Source of the DNA: Arthrobotrys musiformis | Lineage: Eukaryota > Ascomycota > Orbiliomycetes > Orbiliales > Orbiliaceae | Direction of reading: 5' to 3' | Length of the DNA: 64,000 nucleotides | Assembly: GCA_036971715.1 (NCBI GenBank) | Contig: JAVHJL010000013.1 | Location: forward strand, 372,001 to 436,000 | In this document: piece after piece, positions 12,157 to 22,743 of the stretch | How the letters are laid out: every line of letters begins with the position of its first letter | Numbering within the stretch: position 1 is the stretch's first letter | Made by a program: the position numbers and the translations under genes | Notes under the pieces: generated by a model | What the model saw: only the letters and a program-made list of their open reading frames with translations | The model's database searches: none | What the model was told of the DNA's origin: nothing

Positions 12157-13438
12157 ATGGAAGATACCGTTCCGAAGATACCTACTAATCTCACCAACCC
12201 CTCCATCGACGGTGAGTTAACATCTGATACCCTACCCAAGCCTGTTCTCTACTGTTTCCCCCCGTGCTAATATTGCTCGATTGATATCCACCAGAGTACC
12301 CGGTCAAGCTATCGAGGCGAAAAAGTGAGCCGATCCAGCCGGCTCATCGAAGAGCATCTAATCAATCTAGTGTAATGAAGAGCCCAAAGCGTCGTGTCTG
12401 CATGGAGCCTCCACCACGCAGCAATCCGACTACGCCGGATACATCCCTTCTGCTTGCCCACAATGCGAATCTAACCACTCGAGAGGAGTGTATCGAATTG
12501 TAAGATCAATCCCGAAAACTCTCCATTGGACGGGATTCTAACTAACTGTCAATACCAGGTGTTACCGAATGGATACCTTCTCCGATGTGACATTCAGAGT
12601 TGGCAACTCCACCATAGGAGCGTTCAAAATTTACAAACTACACCGTCTCGTCTTGGGTGGCCAGTCATCCTATCTCTTCCACCTGTGCATTAAATCCACC
12701 GACCCCACCGAGATCATTGATTTACCGGATATCCAACCGTATATTTTCGACCACATCGTTAAGTGGTTGTACAAAGCCAAGTTGAGCGATAGGACCGAGG
12801 ATATGGCCGTCATCGCTAAAGTCTACGAAGTCGCAACCGAGCTTAAAGTCAAAGAGCTTGAAACGAAGTGTTTGGATACTTTGAAGGAGATCTTGGACCG
12901 AGAGAAGGAGAAGGAGGAAAAAGGAGAGGTTTCAATCCTGGACGAAATGCTCATTAAACCTACCCAAGCCGCTCCTCAACCACAAACACCATGCAACCCG
13001 GTTCCTCAACTACAACCTCAGGCTCCGTACGACCCCGCTCCTCAACAACTAAAGAGAAGTAACACCGAGGGCTCCGTCTCAACCCACCGCCGCGAATCAA
13101 AGGCGAGAGAATTCTTCAAAGGGGTCATGGAAAAAGTCACCCGTGACAAAGAGCCCGGTAAAGATAAAGACGCAAGGTCCATCTCCAGCGTCTCATCTTC
13201 TTTCTTGACTCGCGCCAAGATTGGGATCAGAGGTGGACAGCGGTCTTCTTCTCACCCAATTCGTACCTCAATGATCAGTCATCCGTTCGGGGCTGCTCGT
13301 GTTGTTACGATTCCTTATCCACAGGATCCTGGGGCTATTCCTTCGGTGCCGGGTTTGAACAGTCCGGCTGCTGGGAGTCCCGGCTCTACTAGGACTGGTA
13401 ATGGTGTCTCGGCCTACCGCAACTCTACTGCTTTCTAG
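12157..13438 (+). CDS. Canonical BTB/POZ protein with disordered C-terminal tail, three exons
   Basis: Exons 12157-12211, 12295-12499 and 12559-13438 join to 379 codons. The introns carry branch sites (GTGCTAAT, ACTAAC). The last intron is phase 2 and lies a few residues before the domain. Residues ~88-200 form a clear BTB: TFSDVTFRVG, FKIYKLHRLVLGGQSSYLF, IIDLPDIQPYIFDHIVKWLYKAKL, then a helical stretch (VYEVATELKVKELETKCL). From about residue 205 the protein is disordered: a KEKEEK run, Pro/Gln repeats (PQPQTPCNPVPQLQPQ) and a Ser/Arg/Gly-rich end. It matches the stand-alone BTB proteins common in Pezizomycotina, which may act as adaptors. It is divergent from the six-gene array that follows and lies on the opposite strand. 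Confidence 0.92.
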
Positions 13439-14188
13439 ATCTTCTCGTTCTCTCTTTCATATCACACTCTTAAGCAGTGTTTTTGAATAGTCTTTTTATT
13501 ATCAAATTTGTCCACAGGGTACCGGTAAAGACTTCTTCTTCCGCGTAAACAACGCAAAGAGGTCCCATGTCTTGTGTTATTTTATCCCCACACTCAGCAA
13601 GCGCAACTGTATTACCAGCTCGTGTACTATCTGAGGATATAAACTCACGATATGTTTCAATTACTCCGAGAATCTCAAAGAAATGAATGATATTTAAATG
13701 ATATACCGGACTGTTTACAGGAGGGACGAATTTAATCTCACGTGAAGGAGCCCCCCTCTGTTAGACAGCCTACAATATTGTTTTAGTTTCTTTCAGTACT
13801 TTTGAAATTAGAAACAGTACTGCAGTAATAAGAAATGTAGCCTCGTTCCCAGTGAAAAATGCATATTTATAGAAATTTCAGGATTCAAAAGAAGGGCCTA
13901 TATAAAAAGGAGAGCCACCTGAGAAATAGGGGGGCTAGAGTAGGAGCGACAATGAAAGCAACAGTCGGGGTTAAGTAATGCGCGCATGTGCAGCCTCCGA
14001 CTTGACATTTGATACTAGCGATCGATAGAGCTAGTCTATTATCTGGTCCTGCCTACCACCTAGTCTATTGTAGAAAAACCTTGAAGACAATCTCACGACG
14101 GAACCGGATTAGATAGCAACACCAAGGTTGGACCGCCCTGAGGCTGGGGCAGGTAGGGCTGGCGTAAAATAGAAAACGATTTGGGGCG
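13439..14188. other. Convergent intergenic region; no gene seen
   Basis: This separates two genes pointing toward each other, so it should contain both 3' UTRs. There are no supported open frames, and it is AT-rich around 13670-13880. Confidence 0.5.
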
Positions 14189-15054
14189 CTACGCCGTCTT
14201 GACCCTCTTAGCTGCAGAAGCTTTCTGAGGGCTACCGGCCACATCTGAGCTATCGATAGTAATCCTCCCAGCCCCAATTTGACCCTTGATTTCCTCCTTG
14301 AAAGCGTCGTCGTAAGTCTCATTGGATAATATCTCAAAAACCTCTCCAGCTGAAATTTCCTGGATAAACCTTTTGCAAAGACCCACCAGAATTTCCCAGG
14401 AACGGCGGGAAGATGATTTGGTGGTAACTATGAAAGCGGTATTTAGGAAGTTTACAGCATTCCGCGCGTCCGCGCCAAGGAACTTTTGAGCCTGGGCTCT
14501 TGATTCGACGAGCTGGATGATTTGCAACTGTAAAGGCGAAATCCCAAACTCGCAGGATTGTTGGTAGAAGTCGGCCAAAAATTTAATGTCATCCTTCTCC
14601 GTAGCTCCTTTGGCGGAATATAACCAATCGACAATCCGATCGAACGCAGCGTCGCGGCTCATATCAATGTGAAAGAGGTGCCCAGCTCCATTTTTATCAG
14701 AAATTTCTTTGGTTTTCCTTTCGAAATACTCGGATTGTGGACCGGTTATAGCTCGATGGAGCCCGTATTTCTTGCCGCGGACGAAGATGTCTTGGTCGGA
14801 GAACTTATCGCCTGGGGTGACTCTGTTAAAATGTTAGCCTGCCATAGAGGAGACACGCCGAGCATGGTCAAGAGGGAGACCATCAAGCAAACATGATACC
14901 TTCGGAGGGCAAGTTCCCGTCTCTGTGTGGGTGTCAAAAAGTATGGCATTGACCATCTTGGCTCAGGCTTCCCCGGTTGCCCACCAGCGCCGGGGTTAGT
15001 GGGAATATCGTCAGTTTTGTTGGAGGACATCGGGATACAATTAGATTGCGGCAT
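14189..15054 (-). CDS. BTB/POZ protein, array member 1
   Basis: Exons 15054-14900 and 14822-14189 join to 262 codons. The intron is GTATCA...TTTTAACAG, 77 nt, phase 2, splitting an Arg codon. Exon 1 is Pro/Gly-rich and ends with the array signature LTPTQRRELALRR. Exon 2 opens with TPGDKFSDQDIFVRG, then the helix HRAITGPQSEYFERK, AAFDRIVDWLYSAKG and a helical C-terminal module (SWEILVGLCKRFIQEISAGE). The tail is KRVKTA. The array's 'TQS-x-YF ... N-x-x-G ... F-x-x-W-Y' skeleton is intact. The ATG at 15054 is the first in frame; 15030 is an alternative. It is read leftward, like the next five genes. Nothing beyond the BTB and helical region hints at a substrate or enzyme. Confidence 0.88.
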
Positions 15055-15992
15055 GGGACCTAGGCGTTCCACATTCGGCTTGCTGGTGAGTTGGCAATGT
15101 GAAGCTTCTTCTAAAGCACTGACGAGCTTCTTCGTTATCGAGGCTGGCTTTGGGAAGAAGATTCAAGAAGGATGTAGCAGTGGAGTGGCAGTTGATGCGT
15201 AGTGATGCAGCTGGGTGTAATGGCAATAGAAATTTAAAAGAATCGAGCTACAGAGAGTTCCTAAACACATACAAGCTTGACGATATCAACTTCACAACAC
15301 AGCTACGAAAAGCTCGCTACTCCAAAAGAGCAGCCTACTCGTCCTCCCCATCTTTCACACAGCTCCCTCACGATGGCTTTTACTTTCTTCGGTGGAAATG
15401 AGAAAGGCTTGACATGGTAACGGTGACTACGGTGTCTCAAAATGATCCTTCACAAATACCCAAATACTAACAGGCCCTCATAATTTTAACAGTAGGGACA
15501 TCAGCGGATGCACTAGAGATCTTGCCATGGCTAATAGCTACCCGTCTAGCTTTAATTGTACGTGCTTTAGGCCCCAGGGCTTCCGGAGGGCCATGGCCTC
15601 GTTCATCATTACCACGTGGAAGTGGCCTTGGCTGAGAGCTTTTACACAGACTCAAAGTAGAGACTTCTCGAGCTTTACGGAACCCGAGGTCAGAGAAGAC
15701 CTTGCTGTCGAGGGGAGTCCATTTATAATTTACGGTGATAAAGCACTATACGGTACACACGCGAATGATGATAGCTTTAATTCGAATTTGTCTCGTGTGC
15801 CATAGCACATCTGACTGTTCAATTATATAACAGGATTAAAGGAGGATTCGGCGAAAAAGCTTCCCGTTCTCATTATTGACGATGATTCTTCTTGAATCTT
15901 CGAAGTCACCCCATCCGAAACCGGCGAAAGTTAATTAACACCCCCTGGTTCCACCGACCATTATACGTATTTGACTGACGAACGCCTGATGA
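15055..15992. other. Intergenic; no supported gene
   Basis: It contains the promoter and leader of array member 1 and the 3' flank of array member 2. A 92-codon plus-strand frame at 15527-15805 has no recognisable feature and no consistent splice partners. Confidence 0.45.
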
Positions 15993-16865
15993 TTAGCATT
16001 CAGAGCAATTGCAATTGCAATACATTGAATCGCGGCAGCAATCCCCTCCGAGTTCCTCTTGCATGACCCCGGAATTTCCCATCTCGATGACCACATGAAT
16101 GGAACCCGGGTTTGGCGGATCGGCTACCGTGGTCGGAGGATTGGCCACAAATTTCCCAGCCCTGAGCTGCTTTCGCAGACTGAGTTGAAAATTGAAACTG
16201 ATCTTCGGCCCGCGATAGAAGTCGACCAAGCTCTCGGCGGATACGCTGGTGATGAGGCGGGTGCAGAGTCTTTCCAAGACTTTCCCGTGTTGTTGGTACT
16301 TGTCCTTGTAGATGTAAAGTTGATCCAAGAAGATCAACGCGGACAGCTCATCTTCCCCAGGGAATTCCTTGCTATACTCGGGTGACTCAACGAGTGCCAA
16401 AACCTGGGTCGAAAGAGCTTTGATCTCCAAAAACATAGCGATTTCGAACAAAAAGCCTAGCGTATTGAGATCGTCGGAAGCCTTCGCGCCTTCCCCAAAG
16501 TAGAGCCAGCGGAGAACCCTCTTGAATGTGCCGTACCATACTCCTTCGATAGGGAAGGGTTGTCCGAGCCTATTCTTGATGCGTATGGCTTCGCGGTTTC
16601 TTCTGAAGTATTGGCTCTGCGTTCCGGTGATGGCGGAGTGGAGCTTGAATACAGTCATCCCGACGCTGACGACTTGGTCGGCGAATTCGTCATTTGGAAC
16701 GACGCTATGAATTGTCAGCACGGCTCCGGTTTTAAATCCCTTCCGGTTCATTTCATAATTTCCTTTGACGCCGGGTCAGGAGTGCATTTACCTGTGTATC
16801 GCGTTCTCACGCGACTCATGAGCGGTTGACTTTCGCGGATGGGCGGAAGAGTCTCTGGGAGACAT
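15993..16865 (-). CDS. BTB/POZ protein, array member 2
   Basis: Exons 16865-16792 and 16704-15993 join to 261 codons. The intron is GTAAAT...ATTCATAG, 87 nt, with a GCTGAC branch, phase 2. Exon 1 is only 25 residues and ends in HESRENAIHR, the array's pre-intron signature. Exon 2 has PNDEFADQVVSVG, FKLHSAITGTQSQYFRR, GQPFPIE, TFKRVLRWLYFGEGA and a helical part with VESPEYSKEFPG, shared with members 3 and 5. The C-terminal ~25 residues are unusually Cys-rich (CCRDSMYCNCNCSEC), which no other member has. A leader intron lies at 16952-16895. An internal ATG (16751) lies inside the intron and is not the start. Intact; a protein-interaction role is inferred from the fold. Confidence 0.9.
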
Positions 16866-16894
16866 TATGGCTTTTGGGAGACTTTAATTCGATC

Positions 16895-16952
16895 CTTGGA
16901 CATTTATAATGTTAGACCACAGATTGGAAAGAATGATCTTAGGAGCACTGAC
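16895..16952 (-). other. 5'-leader intron of array member 2
   Basis: Donor GTCAGT at 16952 and acceptor CCAAG ending at 16895, with TCTAAC as branch site. It removes 58 nt and leaves about 29 nt of leader before the ATG at 16865. Comparable leader introns precede array members 3 and 4. Confidence 0.5.
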
Positions 16953-17056
16953 TTGTGGATAAAGAGTATATAGGTGGTTTTTGATAGGATGTTATGCTTC
17001 AGAGCTTCTTCGAAGGATGATGTGTGTTGGAGGAAGAGGACGAGGAGCTTGGGGAT

Positions 17057-17118
17057 GAAGAGGAAGAGAAAGAAGAAGAAAAGGAAGAGGAGGGAGGGAA
17101 GGAGGGGAAAGAGGAAAA
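17057..17118. promoter_or_regulatory. 62-nt homopurine tract upstream of array member 2
   Basis: An uninterrupted purine run on the plus strand (pyrimidine on the transcribed-gene strand), about 190-250 nt upstream of the ATG at 16865. Pyrimidine tracts in this position are common near fungal transcription starts. Similar shorter tracts occur at 21854-21893 and 63824-63860. Confidence 0.45.
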
Positions 17119-18038
17119 TTATATAGGGGACGAGGAGGGATTCTTTCATGGCTCATGTGTGCTCGAGTCAGTGCCAATGTGTGATGTGGATCGCACGCAT
17201 TGCCCGGCCTCGAGATGGGTATCTGCGAGGCATCGCACTACCCATCGCCAAGCTACACAATCTTTTTTTGCCGTCATAAATCCACAGCTGCAGTCTGATC
17301 CCCCCCCTCGCTTGTATGGCGAATCGACATGAGGTTCCGCACGCTCAATCCGCGCGCGAATTCAAAATTTCAATTGTTCTGTGATTCGAACTGGTCATAG
17401 CGGGGTGGTTGTCTCAAAGCCATACGGCCGGTGTGCCTGGCGGGGTGGCCGGGTGCACTTTAGATATTGATACGCAGTTAATACGGATGCAATCAATATG
17501 AACATAAACCGTATTATAGACTATATTAAATATCTTGGAAGCCGCTATCGATATATATATCTTGTCCCCAAACGTTAAACAGGATCCAGGTGAGCAATGG
17601 ACGAAACGTTTACAACATGCATGAAATATAAATACCAGCCCCTCGGGCTACAAAAATACAACAGCCAATCTTGTGTTGGCGCTACAATATCATGGAATCG
17701 ATACCGCGCGATCGACGTAACGCTTCAATTGTACGGTGCGGGTACGAGACCGGTTACTAACATTTTTTGGATGTCTTGAACACGAGTCCTTGAAAGAGAC
17801 GTCGCCGTCTCCTAACTTGGAAACCAGTTACCAATACCATGGAAAAGTGGTTTTTAAAGGATAGTAAAGTATTCACGATACGAATAGTCGACTGTTCTTC
17901 TAAATTGTTTCTCGTAGCCGCGAGGGATACTTCGCCCAAAGGTAACCATAATAAAACGCTCCCAGGTGGCCCGAGCGCTCGAAACAAAGCCGTCTTCCTA
18001 CGTTTCGCAGGCGCCGGGGGCTGGAAACGGTAGTAAAG
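17119..18038. other. Intergenic; contains DNA homologous to the 22-kb upstream region
   Basis: There is no coding sequence. The 39-nt block at 17652-17690 matches 22279-22317 at 31 of 39 positions, and the region around 17150-17260 resembles 21940-22060. This indicates that upstream flanks were duplicated with the BTB genes. Confidence 0.55.
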
Positions 18039-18858
18039 TCATCCGGTTCCTGGTAAGGAACCGGAACGACCCTCCCGTTTCCAAGCCTGCCACAGAGCTG
18101 CTGCTGGAGGGTGCCACTCACTTTCCCTCCGCAGAATAGGTAAGTCAGCGAGGGTCTCCGCCGGCACACCTTCGATAATCCTGACACAAAGGCCATCCAA
18201 GATGTCCCAGCATTCAGGGTGGGACTCCTTCTCGATATGGATGTACGCATTGTTCAGGAAAACAATCGCCGTTTTCCTGTTTTCGAGATATTTGGAGCTA
18301 TACTCCGGCGAAGAAACCACGGTGAAGACTTGCAACAGTAGAGGCGGGATTTTCAGGAAGGAGGCGGCCAAGACTAAGTGCGTCAGACGCAGTATACTGT
18401 CACCAACGGTGGCCCCCTTCCCGAAGTACATCCACGCCAAAACCCTGTCGAATATCCCCTTCGCGATTACACGAACGGGAAACGGGCTCCCGAGCCCGTT
18501 TTCCCGACGGATGACTTCGAAGTTACTGTCGAAGTACTTCGATTGTGCGCAGGTGATTGCGGCGTGGAGTCTGTAGACTTCACCGCCAACAATCACCTTC
18601 TGATCTGCGAACCTATCATTGGGGACGATGCTTTTGGGTTGAGATCTGTGTTAGTGTACCGGCGTCTCTCTGTTGCGATACATATATTGATGAGGCTGGG
18701 GAATACCTTCGAAGAGCACGTTCGCGGGCTTGCTCGGGGGCCAGCTTTTGAAAAGGAAGGGTGTCGGTGCCTCTTTGGAAGGACCCGATCACCTCGATCC
18801 CCGGCGTTTTCGACGAAGGTGGAAGCTCGTTATCCATCCTGGAGACGGTTGCAGGCAT
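18039..18858 (-). CDS. BTB/POZ protein, array member 3
   Basis: Exons 18858-18707 and 18645-18039 join to 252 codons. The intron (GTATTC...AACACAG, CTAAC branch, 61 nt) is phase 2. Exon 1 ends LAPEQARERALRR, the array signature. Exon 2 contains PNDRFADQKVIVGG, YRLHAAITCAQSKYF, GSPFPV, IFDRVLAWMYFGKGA, VSSPEYSSKYLE and CWDILDGLCVRIIEGVPAETL. The ATG immediately follows a TTGCAG acceptor of a leader intron (18913-18859), so translation probably starts at the first base of that exon. It ends earlier than its neighbours, without a basic tail. The frame is intact. It is closest in motif content to members 2 and 5. Confidence 0.88.
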
Positions 18859-19306
18859 CTGCAAATTTCAAGGTTAGCCCGCATACATATGATATTAGCA
18901 TCGGATTATTTACCTGGGTAGCTGTAGGCTCGTTATCACGACGATCTAGTCACGGCTCTATTCGAAGGATGGCTGGGACAGGTTGCGGCGAAGAGTAAGA
19001 TGAGCGGGATGGTTGTTTGAAAGAAACAATCGAGTTACATGTTTAAGGCACTCAGCTTAAATTTATACCTTCCACAACATCGCCAGATCACATATGTATA
19101 GAGCTATCAACTGGACTTGTACTAAAACCCGTCTTTGGTTTACTACAGCACGATTACGAAAGAAGATGGGAAGAAGGAAGACTGTACAGTCATGCGCCTG
19201 TAGCATTATATCTAGTTGACTTGTTGACTAAAATACAAGATAGTCCTGTAGGGGCAGTTTAATTCAACGTGGTAGTAGTAAATAGAAACTATCGTGCGGC
19301 ACTAAA

Positions 19307-20128
19307 TCAAACCTTTCTGACTCTCTTCGCGGGAGGTGTGTCAGTGAACGCATCGGGGATTTTGCGACGGTTGATAGTAATGCTTCCAGCCTCTATCACG
19401 CGCTTGATCTGTTTTTCTAGCGCTCCGCAAATCTGCGGGTCCCCGGACAATACGTTGACCAACTCTGCAACCGACATCCTCTCGACAACTCTCACTGATA
19501 GTTCGGATAAGATCTCCCAACAGCGAGGAGAAGTCTTCTCATCGGTAACCTGGTACGCTCCATCTAGGAACACCATCGCAATTCTCCATTCCTTTCCGGG
19601 GAACAGGGAGGCGCTTAATCCAGCCATGGTCTGGAGGCTTTGTACTTGTAGAGGTGGGATCCCTAGGCGACAAGAGGCTATGTATAATAACTTGAGCCTC
19701 CGGATATCGTCTTTCGGGGACGCACCCTTCCCAAAATACAACCAGTCGATGATTTGGTCAAATATCAAAGAGTAGCTGGCTATGATGACGAAAGGGCGGC
19801 CTCGTTGGTTCTCGTCCTCAATCTTTTTCATCTAATTCTGGAAATATGCGGACTGGGAACAGATGATGCTCTTGTGGAGTGTGTAGACTTTTACACCGAC
19901 TTTAATCACTTGGTCTGCGAACATGTCACCCGGTACCAAGCTATGCGAGTGTCAGCCTGTCGAAAGACAGTCCATGTAACCCCTACTATACCACGAGGGC
20001 GAATACCTTTTAAGAGTGAGCTCGCGGGCTTCTTGAGGTGACAGTCCAATTGGAGGCTCGATCGTCTTCGGGGAGCTATGGTTTCGTTTATCACCGTCAC
20101 ATCGTGTGTGGAAGCCGCTAGCTGACAT
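19307..20128 (-). pseudogene. BTB/POZ array member 4 with an in-frame TAG
   Basis: Exons 20128-20007 and 19940-19307 follow the array layout exactly: exon 1 ends LSPQEARELTLK, phase-2 intron GTATTC...CGCATAG. Exon 2 starts VPGDMFADQVIKVG, then YTLHKSIICSQSAYFQN, followed by TAG at 19834-19832, directly before MKKIEDENQRGRPF. The spacing across the stop equals that of intact paralogues (YF to N is unchanged), so the TAG replaces a sense codon inside the BTB helix. Everything downstream is open for 174 codons and keeps the helical module (CWEILSELSVRVVERMSVAEL). There is no GT-AG intron that could remove it. It is either a recent nonsense allele, a sequencing error or a readthrough codon. A leader intron lies at 20215-20154. 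Confidence 0.8.
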
Positions 20129-20845
20129 GTTGAGAATAGAACCCTCCTCAGTTCTGGGAATTCCAAGGTTAGCTTCTAAATCAATAATGCTGCATTTCAG
20201 TAGACGGCGACTTACTTTTTATGTTTTTAGAATGGCGTGAATACGAGGATTAGAGGGCTGGTTGTTGTAGATGGGAGCTTGATGGCTCTGTTGATATTTG
20301 GTAGTGTCGGGACTGGATATTTGGTTGGTTACAAGACTGTTGTTGATATTGGTTGAAGTTATTTGATACTCAGTTTTGTTACGAGACTGATTTGATGCAG
20401 CGACTCTCAGGGGAATCGATCCAATTCTATATATCAAGCGCTGAGCCCCATACGGCTTCGGCCAGCTCTGGTATATGAGACAACCATACGGTACATGCGC
20501 GGGGGCCGCAATATTTCTCAACTGTCTGCATAGCAATAACATAACTACACAAAACTTCATGCCTGCGAAAGATCCTCTCTGCGACTTATCCCTTGTCTCG
20601 TACCACTTATTACGTTTACTATTGATTCTTCTGCTCCCGAAATTTTCAATTGTTCTAGCTGAAACTAGTGCTACGTACACCCTTGAAAAAAGCCAAGGTC
20701 ATGACTTCTAGGAAACCGCCGAACGGATAACCTCGCCGCCACCCTGAACCCACGAAGCCCGCGCATTAGAAATAGAAAAAACGCCCCACCCCTTACCAGC
20801 GACGTAGGGTTGTATAAATCCCCGACATCTGCCTTTAAAAAGGGA

Positions 20846-21676
20846 TCAACGATCCTTGACTAGTATTGTCGCGTCATCGAGCCTCTCTCGGAGGTACGCC
20901 CGAAGCCGCCAATCGATGTCGTCATCGTCAAGTACTTCGAGGTCGATGAGAGCGGAAACCGGGATTGTTTTAAGAAAGCGGTCGCATAAACGGTCGCACA
21001 AGTTGATGATAGAACTATAGAATGATTTCGTGTGCGGAAAGTCGTCCGGGTAGGGCTCCGGACGCGGGCACAATTCCTTGTAGGCCAAATTCAACAATTC
21101 AAGGATGTTTTCAGCGTCACCTCCGGGGAACTTGGAGCCGTTCTCGTCCGCCGCAACTACCTCCAAGATACGAAGGAGAAGGACATCCACATCGAGGTCG
21201 CTGGCGGCTTTGTATAGGGCGATTAGTGCTTTAAAATCATCCGCCGAAGCAAACCCTCTGGCAGAATAGAACCAGGAAACGATCCTATCAAACAAATCCT
21301 CCGTCACGTTCATGTCGTCAACGATGAAGGGTTGTCCGATGCGGTTTTTTTGGAGAATCGCTTCGTGGTTTCGGCTAAAAAAACCACTTTGAGTGGCTGT
21401 AATGGCTGAATGAAGCCTATAGATTTTCGTCCCGACCCTGATCATCTGATCTGTGAGCTCATCGTCGGGACGGAGGCTTCGATTTATTAGCTTGATGCTC
21501 TTCCACGATTCCGCGCCAATAACCAATCTTCAGATACTGTCTCCCTTCTTAAGCGGGTTGGGACTGGTCTTAAAATACCTTTCTAGAGTAGCCCTGCGAA
21601 AAAGCTTCGCCGCCGACTCGTCCCGAACTCGTGATTTGGCCTCGGGCTTAGGCTGAGGGATATAGTATGAAGTCAT
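20846..21676 (-). CDS. BTB/POZ protein, array member 5
   Basis: Exons 21676-21579 and 21476-20846 join to 242 codons. The intron is GTATTT...AATCGAAG, 102 nt, phase 2. Exon 1 (MTSYYIPQPKPEAK) ends with an Arg-rich RRATLE segment in place of the usual signature. Exon 2 has RPDDELTDQMIRVG, YRLHSAITATQSGFFSR, GQPFIVDD, LFDRIVSWFYSARG and a helical region ending in an acidic DDDDIDW segment. The longest ATG frame begins at 21526, but its first ~17 residues lie in the intron. The helical region is slightly longer than in other members (ELCPRPEPYPDDFPH insertion). A purine-rich tract at 21854-21893 lies upstream, as in member 2. Confidence 0.9.
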
Positions 21677-21853
21677 TGCGGCAACTTATGGCAGGCTGAC
21701 TGGACCTTTAGATGCTTTCATTGTCAGTTTATAAACCCAGGAGAAGAGTTCTCGGAGCGCTAACCTGTGGATGGAAGTGGATATGAATGCTTGTTTTGAT
21801 ATAGAGGGGCTGTTATGGTTCTTTTGAAAGACGATTTGGATGGAAGGGGCAGT

Positions 21854-21893
21854 GAGGAGGAGAGGAAGAAGAAGTGTGGAAGGAAGGAAAGGG
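21854..21893. promoter_or_regulatory. Purine-rich tract upstream of array member 5
   Basis: Two purine runs (21 nt and about 16 nt) lie about 180-220 nt upstream of the ATG at 21676, at a similar distance to the longer tract upstream of member 2. Their transcription-start role is inferred. Confidence 0.35.
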
Positions 21894-22743
21894 CGGGAGA
21901 ACTTATACGGGAAGAAAGAGGGCGAGTGATTATTTCATAGGCCGTGCGCGCTCCAGTTGACGTCGATGCATGATGCCGTGAATCCCACGCACTACAACAC
22001 TCACAAGCACCGGGATGAGTTTCGATTTATTTGTCGAGTACCGCACTACCTACTACCCACCTGCACGCTCATATGCAATGCATACCTTCTTGAGGTCGAT
22101 ATATATGCACCTTCAAAATGAATTAGACAAGCGATGAGACCTCCTGAAGGCGGGCTCAAGCCTCTCCTCGGAAGCCCAACTAGACTCAATAGCTTCTAAT
22201 TCGCCATTAGATCTATGTCGAAACAAGCCTTGAAGGAACGTTGGCCAGGAGGCCGCAGAAATATAGATTTCTCAATTTAAAAATGCAACAGCCAGTTTTG
22301 CGTTGGTACTGCAATGTTTCCATAGACACTGAAGTACTTCTGTGGTACCGAGACGGCGTCCCTAGGTCTGTCGTTGGGACGGCTTTATCAGTTCACATGA
22401 CAACGGCATGATCTTTTGTGCGACGTCGTCAACTCTCAAACCTAGTCGCAACGTCATGCACTATGATATTACTGGTGCTAAAGATATGCAAATAGCTGTA
22501 CCAAAGTTCGCCTAAATACTGGGCGCTTATGATGCGGGTATCCAAGTATCTGCTCAAGTAGGTACTGATACGCATGTATAACTAGCGTCTTGTTCATGCA
22601 TAAAGTGGGTAGCTTCACTGAGTTATTTGAGGAAAAAACTAGGGAGCATAGTATTAGAAATAGGTCTACAAGCGCGAGCTGGTTCTCTTTTTTTTTGGCA
22701 GGAGGGGCTTCGTCGAGGTCACCGCCGGTAGCAGTTGCAAGAA

